Shown here: positions 1 to 15,000 of the stretch, piece after piece
How positions within the stretch are numbered: the first letter of the stretch is position 1
Layout: every line of letters begins with the position of its first letter
NCBI GenBank assembly: GCA_005281725.1
Contig: SSBO01000001.1
Location: forward strand, 1,038,399 to 1,102,398
Direction: 5' to 3'
DNA length: 64,000 bases
Origin: Wuchereria bancrofti
Lineage: Eukaryota; Nematoda; Chromadorea; Rhabditida; Onchocercidae
Program-made: the position numbers and the translations under genes
Notes under the pieces: generated by a model
The model's input: only the letters and a program-made list of their open reading frames with translations
Databases searched by the model: none
Told to the model about the DNA's origin: nothing

Positions 1-55
1 AAACGGAACAGAAAAAAGGTTTTAATCAATTAAAAAAAAAAATTTTTTTGTTTAC

Positions 56-3000
56 CTGTACTGTTCCTTTCGTGATTGTTGTGGTTTTTTAGATGAAAAT
101 GCTAAATTTGATGTTTCCGGTTTTGTATAATGCTGCCAGGAAGTTTTCGGATAGCGTAATGGTGAATGTAATTCCGGATCCTCTATTGGCTTGATATATT
201 CCGGTATTTCTTTATAAAACCATGCACCAGATTTTTTCCACATCTTAAACAGAAGGCGAAAAAAAAAACGAAGAAATTTTCAGTCAATAAATTATTTATT
301 ATCATATAAAATTTATACATTTATTTATCATCAAAATTTGATTAAATAAAATATTACATTTAAAAAAATATAACTTTCTTTTCTTAAATTTCAAAATATT
401 TTATTCAACAAATTTGTACAAAAAAAAAAAAAAAAAAATGGAATGAGATGATTAATTTAATATTTTTATTCAAAAATAAAAATTTTTTGACAAAATTATA
501 AAAAATTTTGAAAAGGAATTAGAAAAAAAAGGAAGAAAAAAGAGAAAGAAAGAAAGAAGCAGAAAATCAAATAAATCAAATAAAATTTTTATGCAAAAGA
601 TCATAAATCAAAAGCAAATAAAAAAGCAAAAAATATTAGAATGACAATAAACGTTATAAATTAGAAATGAAAATAATTAAACTAAAAATAAAAGTAATTT
701 TTAGATTAGTTTACCGAAATATATTGCAGTACTTACTACCTCACGATACTCGCTGCATATTTTGCATAAAAAGATATTTTCACGTCGTACGTAATCATAT
801 CCATCCACTCCACAATTTTTTTGACATACATACTGAAAATTTAATAAATAAATAAATTTAAAACATAACTAATTAAGTAGTACTAATGAACAAAAAAAAA
901 TGAAAATACAATAAAATTAATAAAAATAATCTAAAATAATTTAATAAAAAACAAAAGTAATAATAAGTCAATTGAAATAGAGAGAAAAAAAGAAAGAAAT
1001 TAAAAATAAACAATCATTTTATGCAATAAACAATATTTTTTAAATTGAAAAAGAAGACAGAATGAAATCAAATATGAAAGAAAATAAAATTTTTATTTTA
1101 TTTTTTCTTTTTTTTAAATGAATTAATTTTTAATTTTCTTTCAAAATTAACATAATAACAAATAAAATATGAAATACTTAAGAATTAAAATAATATATAT
1201 ATATTTTTTTTTTCAAAATTATTTACCCGTCGACATTGTGAACACATAGCGGCATAACTCCTTGGCCCAAGTAAACCAAAATCAGTAGAACATAGATAAC
1301 ATTGAGTAATACCATTACCCGTTGCACGGGCTTTTAACTTTTCTAATCTATCAATCATACGACTGTAAATAAATTCAATAAATTTTCATATAATTCTCAT
1401 AAAATATTCATTATATTAGAATAAATATTAATTATTTCTAACAAAAATCAATTAAAAAAATTAATTAAAAAAAAAATTTTTTTTTCTTTCAAATTTTACC
1501 AAAAAAAAAATTTTTTTACTTTTCTAATTTCTCAAAATTTATGCAAATATCAAATGAAGTGATAAAGATGACGTACCCTATCCTTTGTTGTTCACGTAAA
1601 CGTCTCTCTTCAGCTCGTGCTAAAACATCTATGATATGCTTTTTCTCCGAATCTGTTATTCCATTCTTTTTTGTATTTGTTGGTGAACGTGCATTAGCTG
1701 TACGAACACTCCAACCGCTTTTTAACATAAAATTTTAATTAATTATTTGCAATTTTAAAAAGTTTCACCTTTCAAACTGTTAAATTATTTCAGAAATATA
1801 ATAAATTTTAAATAATATACAAAAATTTTTTGTTCAAAAAATACAAATTTGAAAGTTTTCTTTTTTTAAATTTCTCCATGTAATACGAAAAAAAAAATTG
1901 TAAAATATCTAGGCTTATTCTGATAGTAAAATGAAAGAATTGAAAATTTTAAATGAGATAACATTTGTTTTGTTAATTTTACGAAAAAATAAATCTCTGT
2001 TAATGAAATTGAATTCTTTTTATGTTAGAAAGAAAAAAAAAATGAAGCCTATTTTTAAATGATTAAAAATAAAAAATGCACACAAAAATGAAATAGCAGA
2101 GTGTGTAATATATGAATATTTTTGTTAAATTATACTTTTCAATTAAAATTTTTGAGAAAATAGCATATTTTTAATAAAAATGTATAAACTTTTAAATTAA
2201 ATATTTTTCATAGTCTCTTATCTTTTCTTACTTTCAATTACTTTTACTCAAATCAATATCATTTTTTAAATAATTAAACATCCGTATTACAAGAAAAAAA
2301 AAAAACGAAACAGATTGTAGCATTTTACGTAAATCCGTTCATATACGTTAAAAAAAAAATTAATTCAAACTTACTGGGCTCTCAATCGTAGATGCCTATC
2401 ACTTGGGCAAACCCATTTGTTTTGTGTTCCAGCAATTTCCCAATCATTCATTAGGTCTACAAACATTGCCCAGGAAATACTTCTTGAAATAGTAGCAGGG
2501 AAATTTTAATGGGTAAATTTCTTGTAAATTTGAAAGAAAAACGAAGAAAAAAAAAATATAAAAGTAATGTTTTCGAAAGTTCCCCGATAATTCTTAATGA
2601 AATAGTTGGATAAGTATTATTTATTATAATTATTATTATTATTAACTTTATTTATTATTATCGCTGTTATTATATATTACTATTTTGTTGTTATTATTAT
2701 CGTTACTATTTCATTATTGTTATTATTACTGTTATGATTATTTTTTATTATTATTAAAAAACTATCGAAAAAATTATCAAAAATTATTATTACAAACTAT
2801 CAAAAATTTATAAATTATCAAAATTATAAAATTATCAAAAATTTTTGTTATTAAAAATTATTTTTTTACTATTATTATTAAAGATTATACATGTATTTTT
2901 TATTTTTTCTTCAAAAAAAATTATTTGTTTTTGTTTCAAAATTATCCATAAAATTCAAATTTGATAATATTTGTTGCAATAATGCAAAAAAAGAAAAATA

Positions 3001-6000
3001 GCGAAAATTTTGCAAAATGTAAATTTGCTGAAATTTGAATGTTATTAATTATCAATTCTATTCTTCTATCATATCATATTTGATATAATTCGATTTGAGA
3101 GAAATTTTTAAACAATTAAATAACTTATCATAAGTGACACATTTATTATCAAAAATTAGGTTAAAAAAAATTTTCTTTGAAAAAGATGATTTCAATGATT
3201 TGAAATATTTGATTTATTAATTTTATTCAAACTTAGTTAATAATAATTTTTGATAATTTTTAATAATAATAAAATAATTTTTAATAATAATATTTTTTGA
3301 TAATTTTAACAATTTTTGAAGAAAAAAACAAAAAAATTCAAAGGTAAAATAATTTTTAGAAAAGGATGGCATTTAATGCATTTCTGAATTAAAAAATTGA
3401 AACTTTTTTGTCTATTTTTTATTTTCNTTAATAATAATAAAATAATTTTTAATAATAATATTTTTTGATAATTTTAACAATTTTTGAAGAAAAAAACAAA
3501 AAAATTCAAAGGTAAAATAATTTTTAGAAAAGGATGGCATTTAATGCATTTCTGAATTAAAAAATTGAAACTTTTTTGTCTATTTTTTATTTTCGTTTTT
3601 TCTATTAGTTAGTTATTACCAAATTTTTTTTTAATGTTAATGCCTATTTATATAATTGTAATGTGGAAATTATAAATTAGATTAAGAAGGAGGAAGAAAA
3701 AAGTTTGTTTGAGCAGAGCGCAAATTGCACATCATTTATTTTAATTCATTCAAATGTATTTATGCAAATTAATAGGAAAATAGAAAAAAAAAAGTCTGCC
3801 AAATGAACAATTTTATTATATATAAGAAGCAAATTTAAATAAAATATTATTTGATATGATATCAATAATATTATTAATTCTTTGATTAATTTAAATTTAT
3901 ATTTCCAGTGACGTATATCTGATTAAAAAGTAAAATGAATCATTTTTATAATCAATTCTTATTCATTCTAATTATTATTATTATTATTAGATTATAATAT
4001 ATTCACTAACACTTCATTTTGTATGTTTCCATGATAATTTGTCGTTTAATGATAGATATATGTTAGATGTGGAATTTTTTCAATTTATTAAATTAATCAA
4101 TTATGATATAATTACTTTTAATGGGACTGAAATATATTCTTTTCTTTATATTCTTCTTTATAAAATATTTCAGATTTAAAATTTCAATAATTCATTATTC
4201 GACTCTTTTTTCTGGATATTAACCGATGAGATTTTACTGGATCAGGATAGAATACTAAAGCGAGAAATCAGTGTGTTCCGGAATGTTTTCCCTTTTTTGG
4301 GATTCTGAAATTTAAAATGTGAACATTTTTTTTTTAAATGTCCTCTTAATATGATAATGTTTGCATAAATTGCCATATATTTTGAATTATTTTCAGCCCT
4401 TAATCAATAAGTCAAGATTTTTCAAATTTAACAAAAGGAACATAATTTGACAGAAAGAAGAAAGAAAGAGAGAGAGAGAGAGGGAAAAGAGAAGAGATAT
4501 AAAGTATGATTAAGCAAAAAAAGAATGATGAAATTGCAATTATGATAATTTCAAAAGTGAAAATTTTGTTGAACCATAAAAACAAAAATATCGACTGCAA
4601 TTAAATGGTATTTGTTTGTTCGTGATAATCATAGTAAATATTAGAAAGATTGAAATTTTAAGAGTTCAGTTTGTTAAGTTAATAATAATCGATATATATG
4701 CAAATCATTATCTTTTATTATCTCATTTCCAATTTTAATTATTATTTATCATGCTAATTAGATAAGGAAGAAGAGCGAAAAGTTATGAAATGAGATATTT
4801 TCTTCCTCTAATCATTTACTAATGATGGAAATTTGAGAGAAATTTTGTTGGAAAAAGATTGAAAAACATTTTCCTCTTCTTCATCCTTAATCCTCTTTAC
4901 CAAAAAATCTCTTAAAGAAATGAAGAAAAGAGATTGCTAAGAAGAAAAAAAAAAATTAAAGAGTGTGAAAAATTTTTGCTTTTCATTGACCTCATCCTTT
5001 ATAAGGAAATTTTGTCTTTTTTTCTTTTTTTGCTCTCTCTCTTTCTCCTAAATTTTAACTTAAAAATTTTGCATTTCCATTTTCTTTTCTTTTTTGTTTT
5101 CTCACATATCTAAAACAATAAGAATGCTTATGCATCGTTGTGTACTTATTAAAATTAAAGATTTTTCCTTGAAAGGTATGCTGTGGTTATTATTTAAAAC
5201 ACTTCAAAAAAAAAGCAATTAGTTGTAGTCATATATTTGTAAAAAAAAAAATTTTAAAAAAATTTTCGAAATTTAAACAAACAAAGATATTTTAATTCAA
5301 GGGAAAACAAAAAAAAAGAATGCATATTTTCTCTTTTTTATTTCCACTGCGAACAAATATGAGTTAAAAATTCGGTATTTTTTTTTTCCTAAATTATAAT
5401 TATCAATATATAATAAGATTGCAATTTCATTAATAATTGAAAAAAAATTTTTTTTTTTGTAAGAATAAACTGAACTTTTTTTTTGTAGCAATTTATATTC
5501 ATAAATTATTTCGAGAAAAAGACATTTATTATTCATAGCAATTTTATTTTATATTATATCCACTGCAATTTTTAATTCATTATTTGCGTTCTCATTAAAA
5601 CTTTCAAAATTAATGCCAAGAATGTAACAAAGCATAAATGCCTTTCTCTTTTTTTAGCATTTCAAAATTCTAAGCATTTTGCAAAATTACAATTTTTATG
5701 CATAAATTTTGTTTTTATTATGACTAGGAAGTAATAATGATATTAAGAAATTCAAATGAGTGAAATTACCTATCTTTTTCTTTCTCTTTTCTCTTTCGCT
5801 CCCTCTCCCTCTCACTCACTCTCTTTCTTTCCTCGAAATTTTAAAGTTTAGTTTAAAATACGAAATATGATAAGTTGCTGCAAACATGGAAGATGACGTT
5901 GACATTAATATGTGTTATTAATGAGAAATGATAAAGTAAATATAATTTACTGTTATTCATTTAAGCAAACAATAATGATTAGTAATAATGATAATAATAA

Positions 6001-9000
6001 TTAATACTAATAATAATAAATAGTAATAATGATTAATAATAACAATAATAATTATTATTAGGATAGGAAAAATCATTATTACTAGAAATGAAATTTTTGA
6101 GATAGTATTAAAAATGATTCAATTTTTCATTTGAGTATTCAAATTTATGGTTGCTAATTGAAGTTAACAAATGATATTTGTTATTTTGTTGCAAGAATGT
6201 TTGAAATTTGTAAAAAGAAAAACAATCAATATTAACTTAAATCAGAATAATTTTAAGATGTGTTGAAAATGAATAACTTATGAATTAGATTTTTGGAGAA
6301 AAATTGACGAAAATTAGAATCATCCAGAATTAGGCCAAAAAAAATTGATGAAATTGACAAGTATTTTTTTTATTTGTATGCTTCATTTATTTTATTACTG
6401 TGACTTATATATTACAATTTAAATATACCTAGCTTAGATATACTATTAGATAATAACAAGGAATAAATAATTAAAAATAAATAAATACTTCAAATTTAGA
6501 TAAAATTCAAAGTTTCCAACAAAGAAGTTATGTAAACAATATATAATTCAGAAAAGAAAAAAATTATCAGTTCGAAATGTTTTCTTTTTATTTGCTTACA
6601 CATTTATCACTAATAAAATAACAAATAATTATTATTTACCTCAAACAAGACTTATTCATATTATGGTAAATTCAGATAAAAATAAGTCACAATTTATCTT
6701 TTCGGTAAAGTTTCGGTAATTTTTAATAAAAGTTTCATAAAAATATCCCAAAATTATATATAACGATGAATGATAATTGTTATACGATGTGAAACGAAAA
6801 ATCTTAAACGAAATATTTTTTTCTTTAAAATTTTTCTCTCTAAAAAAAAAAAATATATTTTTGTGATGATTTTTGGAAAGGCAAAAAAAAGGGAAATTGA
6901 TCAATTAATCGATCTTTAAATTCTATGCTTCTAATTGTTATTGTGTATAATTATTCTGTAAAATATATAATTGTCAAATAATACAAAATAAAAAAATAAA
7001 AAATAGTAATTCCTTCTGATTCAAAACGGCTCATTCAATTTGTTTACACAATTAAAATAAAATAATAAATGAAAAAAAAAAGTTCCCAACAAAGAACTTA
7101 CGTAAGTAATACGTAATTAAGGAAAAAATTATCAATTCGAAATGTTTTCTCTTTATTTGCTTAAACATTTAACACTAGCTTTTTTCCTTTTTTTTCTGAA
7201 ATTTTAATCGATTTTCAAATTACTGATAACGTTATCAAAAAAAAAAAAAAACTTAGGAATATACCTAGAAAAAAAGAAGAATAGACTTACAAATTGCAAT
7301 GAATTAGGAGAAAAGAAAAGTGGATAAAATATTCTAAGAAAAACGATAAAAATTTTTTTTTGCTATTTTTAAACTTTCAATTTTTATTCATTCATATAAT
7401 TCAAAATCTATTTTGAGAAAATTTTTCCTTTTTATTTCAACTGGTTGAAAATTTCATTCAATTTAATTTTTTACATTCATTAATTCGATTCTTCATCTTT
7501 GTTGCAAATAATAAGAAAATTTTTCTCACAATTAAATTATTAGATGAAATTAACTAACTGAAGAATACTAGTAATATCATCAATAAAATATTCAGAAATA
7601 TATTTGAAAAAAGAAGGAGTAACACTTAATTAAATAGACTTCAAGTTACAATGGATCAAGAAAAAAGTCGAGGAAAATGTTTTAAAAAAAAAAATCATAA
7701 ACTTTTTGCTATTTTTAGTTCTGACAAAATTTTCTTGCGTGTGCAGAATTTCATTTTCCATTTTAATATACAATATGTGATAATTAGCATAATTGTTATT
7801 TGGATATGACATTTTAAAATGATTTCGAATTCATTTGTTCATTTATTAGATTATTCATATTTTAAGTTTAAATCTTTTAAATTTTTCCTTCGCTAATACA
7901 TGCAATCCTTTCTTAATTAAAATACCATATGAGATATACTAATGGACGATTTTTTCCTTCAAATTTTCTTAACTAGAAATTTAATAAATAAATCTGAAAA
8001 AAAAAACTGCAAAAATAGAAAGCGAAAGGAAAGAAAAAAATGAGAGAAAAGCGTTGATGATTTAATTTAATTAATTAATTTTTTTTAGTAATCTAATTTG
8101 CATATTTCTGGGGTATATAAAAAATTACTAAATTATCAAATCTAACAATAATTTATTAAAATTACTAAGAAGGCAAACAAACAAGCAAACAAACAAAACG
8201 AACAAATATTTAAATTTAAATAAAATTGCCAATCTAACGAATATTTATTTCAAATCATGCGGGACATTTTTATGTGTCTATTTATGTGAGAATGTGCTCA
8301 AATAACAAAAATTTTTTTTTTTGCAATGAAAAAAAAAAAGGGAACTCATTATTTAGTCTTCTTTATTATACCTTTTAAAAAAAAAGAAAAAAATAGTTAT
8401 TCACTCTTCCTCCACCCACACATTTCCATTTTCATCATTGTCACATGAAATGGGTAGAAAAAGAGGATAGATGAGATATGGTGACAGTTAGAAAAAGGTG
8501 GCGCAGAAGGTTGTTGAATCGATATATTCATAAAATAAATGTTTATCTATGCTGTATATGTTTTATATATGGAAGCATATAAGCTAAAGAAAAAGATTAA
8601 TTCTACATATATCAAAGAGAAGGCCTAAAGTATTGAAAAGTATAGGCCTAGAAGGGCGTATATGGCATATATATGCGCAGAAGTACTTCTGCATGCCTAC
8701 TACGTTAGCATTCTATGACTGATCGATAAACAAGAATGGTGCAAAAAAAAAAAAACAGAAAAAAATACATAGCAATTTAATTCGATATTTTTACATTAAC
8801 TAACAATAGTCATCTTATCTCATCTCTAAAATAATCATGAAAGAAAACAATGTGAAAAAGTTTGTTTAAAGAAAGAAGAAACAAATAACGAAATTTGAAA
8901 AATAACAGAAAAAAAAATTGCTCTGAAGTGTGTATGTGTGTGTGTGGGTGGATGGGTACTTGTGTTTATGAATAAATAACTGGAATGAACGATGTATCAG

Positions 9001-12000
9001 ACTGAGTTTGATTGATTAAATTAAATATGATGACAAAATGAATTAAATTAAGTCGTATGAATGTTATTGCTTCAACTGAACTAGCTAAGATTGAATATGC
9101 AAAATTAAATTAATGAAGAAATAGACTTAATTTAAATTTATCGTAAAATAATTTTTCATAAATCTCTACGAACGCATTTTCAATTCATTACTATGATGAC
9201 AACTGAGCAGTATCATTGGAAGCATCAATCAATACATATCGATTAGCTTAAATAATTTTAATTTCATTTTTTTTTTTTTGCTATTGCATGAAATTAAAGA
9301 AAATAATAAATGGATGAAGGAAAAAAAGATGAAATACCTAAATGAAAATAAAAAAATGAAAACATCAATGAATATGAATTCTTAGGTCTAACAAGTAATA
9401 ATCAAATGATTGGCGCAAAATAATTCAACCAACATTATTCAAATTTTCAAACATTTATCATTATTATTTATTACTGTTATTAAAAAACATAATATAATCA
9501 TTTTTAGAAGTAAATAAAAATGTAAAATATAACCATCAAGTAAAATACAATCATTTTAAAAAGTAATAATAAATAAATTCTTTGTGAAAAAAGAACTGAA
9601 AATGGCAACTAGCAAAAATGGGTAAACTGGGAAATTAAATAATGAAATAATTTCTATACTGGTCATTTCTTTTTATTGCGTTATATTTTTTTCCTAGCAT
9701 GATTCATTTGAAAGAAATTTTTTTTTTTAGAAAAAAACATTCCTAAAATTTTTTTCTTTTCGAAATAAATATGAAGTGTAATTAAGGGGAAAATCAATTG
9801 GGCGATAAAGTGTAAGAAATGTATTTTTAATTTAAGTTAGCAATGGAATTAATTACTTTAGTGAATAGATTATTGTAAAAGCGAGTTAAAATATTATAAA
9901 TAGTTGTTGCACTTTGCTAATTTAACGATTTTTTTCGTTTTTCTGTTTTTTAATTTCTTTTAAATTAAATTAATTTACATCTCACACTGTTAAGCCTTTC
10001 AGTAAATTGCTTATTTCTTACATATCACATTTTTTTTTTTTTTGAATTAACTACGCCAGGAAACGAAAGAATCATTTCGGTAATGACATTGTTAAGAAGT
10101 AACAATAATATGGAAATTTTTTGATTGTTAAATTCCTAATTTGAATTGCTGTTAGAATATTGTTGAATTTTGCAGCTTGCGAATCGCAAATTGTATTTTT
10201 AACATTTCACTTTATTAAATCAATAAAACTGATTTCTAAATTGAAATAAAATTGAAAGTGTTGCAAAAATTTGCTTCTTTACCAAGGAGAGAGCAGAAAA
10301 AAAAGGAAAGATCATTTGATTGTTATTTGAAATGGATAGAAATGATTGATGAAACATTTGATGACTAAAGAAAATGCAAAATTTGTTTCATTCTTTATTA
10401 CTATCATAAATTTATCATTGAAAAATTTCGCGCATTTTATGAGAATTATTTCCAATTATTTTCCAGCAATTTTGTTCAATGCTTTATGTGTTTATTTTTT
10501 CTTTTTTACTTCTTTTTTTGCTTCTTTTTAATCATTGTCAATTTTTAGAAGCAAATAATTAATCTAAAATATTCTCTCTAATCATTGATATTGCAGTATA
10601 TTCAAATTTTAATTATCTGTAGTGTCTTTTAAATATCACAGTTTTATTTTAATCATTATCAATATCATTAGCATCCAAGAGATAGGGATAATTTCAACTA
10701 AACTACAAATTCTCCAGAACTTTTATCACATTGGGCTATTTGATTGACCAGTATCCAAGACGATCTGATTAGCTGATAGATAAGCCTTTAATTAAAATAA
10801 TTAAAGAAAATAGTCTGACATTTAGCATTACGAAAACTCATTCCAGAAATTCACTTACAGATATGACCTATCGATCAGTTTGCTATTATTATGCCATTTA
10901 AAAAATGCTATATACAGAATTACCAGACAATTTTAATTATATTACGACCGCAGACTAATAATCATTACTTCTCGAAGCAATTTTTTCAGATTTTTTTCCA
11001 GTAAAAAGATAATTGTTTATGAGCACAATATAAAATAAATCCTGTATAAAGGAAAGGAAAAAACTTTTTTGGAAAATACGGATTTGAACGATAAGCAAAT
11101 TATTTGCTTCCTTTCAAAAAAAAAAAAAAGAAAAAAGAAAAAAGCAGCAGTGCTTTTGGCTTACTTCATTTTTGCTTTCAATTTAATACTTCTGAAATGG
11201 TGGAACAAGATGAAATTCTGAAATTACAAGAAACAAAGGAAAAGGCTAAAAATGATAGATTAAACCGTTAAAAAAAACCAAGCATTAAATGTTTCAATTT
11301 AAATTTGGAACAATTGGTGAGGTTTTAATTCTCAATATGAATTAGTTATAAAGAAAAATTGGAAATTCTTGACGGAATGGATAAAGAAATGTAATATTTT
11401 GCATGGAAAATAGATGAAATAATGGAAATTTCTTTTTTTCTTCTTTTATGTGAAAATTAATAAATAAATAAAACGAATAAATATTTCGAAATTTTTCATA
11501 TCAATCGAGCAAAACACAATGTCATTGAATTGTGAAAATATTTCACACCACTTCCAACTAGTTCAATTGATGATGGCCCTTTTAAGAGATAAAAAAATTA
11601 TTTTACACTACTTCTAATAAGGAAATTTTAAGGAAGTTATTAAATAATAAACAAATGTATTCTATGTGGTTTATGGTGATTGCGTGATACGGTAAACATG
11701 GTGGATACGATAATGCATGATGTATTAATGTATCACATTTGGTATACGGTACAAATTTATTGCATGTGGTGTACGGTAAAGCGGTGATACCGTAAATGTA
11801 GTGAATGGATTCGAAAGTTTTCGATTATAAATTATTATTTTCATTTTTTTTTTCAAAATTTGGTGATACAATAGGAACGAGTACGATAAAACATGATAAA
11901 TAAATGGCAGGAAAAATTGAGAAGCATATTTTCATTTATTAAGTGAATGAATAAATAAATAGGCTTTTGTATGTTCTTGCTAAATCCAACCAGAAAAAAA

Positions 12001-15000
12001 AATTGAGGTTAAAGATGTCGGAGTTTAAGTTTGATTTATTTATGAAAACTGTTAGAAATTCCGGTTGGTTATTTTGATGGAAATACTTTAGGAACAGAAA
12101 TTTTAGCTTAATGATTAACAGAACTAATTCCGATTAAATGACAAAAGAATTGTTCTGAAAATTGAAAGATTAAAATCTGGAAATGTATTCTGCCTCCCTT
12201 ATTCAGGAGATTTTCTATCATTATTTATTGATTTTTCATATTATTTATTCTCAGTGATACACTTTCTACCATCATTCATGACAAAAGTAATTTATTTTGG
12301 GTTTACTTTTCGGGAGACTAATTTCTGTAATGCTGTAATCAAATTTCCTTAACTGTTGAAAATTTAACTTTCCTAAATTGGAATAAAATGCGAAAAGTGT
12401 TAAAAGAAATCTATTTGGGAAAATGATTTTTGGTGAAATATTTGATCAATTATCATTTTTATCATTCTATTCAAAATCATTTAATCATCCCATGTTAACT
12501 TATTTCCTATAAAAGTGTGCAGAATTGAAACTTGAAGCCCCGAGTAACTAACTGATGAAAATTGAAACTCTAACACAAAGTTAATACACTGCAAAAGTTA
12601 AAGCACTTCTACATTTCTACTTATTAATTGAATAATTTACATTTTGATTTTACTAACTTAATAAGGAATTGTTTAATCAGTCAAAAAATCTTATAAACTC
12701 TTTCAAAAAAAAAAAAAAAAGAAAAGAAAAAGTTAAATAGAATTTTAATGTCTAGAATGAATGTAAATAAACAACAGCAGTAAAATGAAAGAGGTAGAAA
12801 ATTTTTCAGAAATGAATGCATGATTAAGTAACGATATTTGACTGAATTTGTGTCTGAAAACGGTTCAGCAAATGAATCATCCTATTGAGATCTGTTTTTA
12901 TATTTATTATTTGTGGGTAAGTTAATTTGTAAGCATTAATTATTTTATTGAAAAGATTAAATGATGTATGTTTAAATTCAACGTGATTTTCTACATGTCA
13001 CATAATTCAATTCAGTGGGTTAGTAATGAAGTTTGACATTCTCCTTGAAATCTATTTAAAATATCAAATTTTTTAATTTTTCCAATTTAAAATTTTGATG
13101 TAAATTTCAATTACTTTTTCATAAACTCCGTGATAAATTAATTGTGTTACAGTATTGGACAAAACAAAAAAGTAATGCTTAATGTAGATATTAAAATAAT
13201 CCAAAAATATAAGACTTCTCTTGCTTAAACTGTAATTGTGGGTCAAATGAGACTCTTTCTCGGAGTTATGTTAAAAAAGATCGAAGAAATCAAATCGACC
13301 TATCAAAATATTTCAATCAATTTAATCAGTGAAATTTCAATCGATCACTATCTGATAGCAAACTTCGTAATCAAGCTAAAATTTTTTAGAATAATACCGC
13401 ATTATTTTCAATTTTACGCCGAAAGCTTTTAAAGCTGAATTTCACAACTTGTAAAATTTAAAAATTAATTCTATTTAACAATAAGACGAACATAATAAAA
13501 ATGAAGCAAAACAAATAATCATTGTTATCTCGTTATAGCAAATCAAAAAACTAAGCGAACATTTAGATAAGATAAAATGTCATTGCAAAAAAACTCACAA
13601 ATTTTTTTTTTATTTCAATTAAATAAAAAAGAAAGTTGTGAGTTTTTTTTTAAATTAAATAAAAATTAAATAAAAAAAGAAAAAATAAAAAAAGAAATTT
13701 TTTTGAATTACAAAGTGTTCTAAATGAATAATAAAATTAAATTAACACATTGCAGATTAAAACACAGTTCATTCTATCCTACTATTATTGTTTCTACTAT
13801 ATGAATGATACGTATGCATGTGTGTGTCTGTGTGTATGTATGTGTGTGTGTGTTGTGATAAATTGGATTTTTAAATTGAAATGAAATAATAATTTAGGAA
13901 GAAATTTTATTTTTCAATTCTTTTTTTCCAATAATGCATGTGAGTATGCTTGACATTAAAATATTAGTTAAATATAAGTTTTTTTATTTGTTTTTTCTTT
14001 TTTGTTATTGTCAAGAATTTCAATTTAATTGAAAGCATTTTCAGAAAATGACAGTTGTATGAATGATAAAGAAGGCAAGGATAAGTAAATCATTCGAGAT
14101 CTAATATAAAGTAATTGAAAGGCAAGCAAGAATGATGAATATTGTGAAATGCATAAAATTTATTTAGAAAATTTTTTTTTTTTATCAAAATGCATGAAGC
14201 TAACAACCATTGAAAAATATTAAATGAAGAAGTATAGACGTGGTTTTTTTTATTAACCTGGTTTAATTAGAGATAAACAAATTTAATAATTAATATTATG
14301 AATTTAATTAGATATAAACAAATTTAATAATTAATATTATGAATTTAATTAGAGATAAACGAATTTAATAATTAATGTTATGAATTTAATTAGAGATAAA
14401 CAAATTTAATAATTAATATTATGAATCAGTTTCAAAAAATTTCACATAATCTGATGAGTCACTAACAAACATCGTTTCAAATGTGCAAAATCTACGATTA
14501 ACTGAAATTTAGAATAAAGATAAAAACGAAAATGGGTTTTAGCACAAAACCAACATTTGATGCAGTAAAAATTAATTACTAAAATGATAATAAGAGTATG
14601 ACAGCAAATTTTATTACTCAAAATTTAAAATTGAATTGGAAAAAAGTAATATCCAACTTTTTTTTTCTTTTTGGATGCAATAGTTCAGCTCAAAACTGTA
14701 ATTTTTTGTAAATTTTTTTTTCAGTCTGTAAAACATTTCAAATCCATGTTGAAATTTAAAATAACGAAGTGTTAGTTCACTTGTAACCTAGAATAATAAA
14801 CTAATAGTCTGAACTAATTTAAGGACAAAACAAATAGTATATTTTAAGTTTGACACTCTTTTTTTAATTTGATTATTGAAAAGGTTTACAAAATAAGATA
14901 TTCATAGTTGAGAAATAAATTTTATATTTTGTTTGCCTTTATCCATTTGTTACTTTATTTACTTGTTAATTTTTATTTAAACTAATTGAATAACAGCTTT

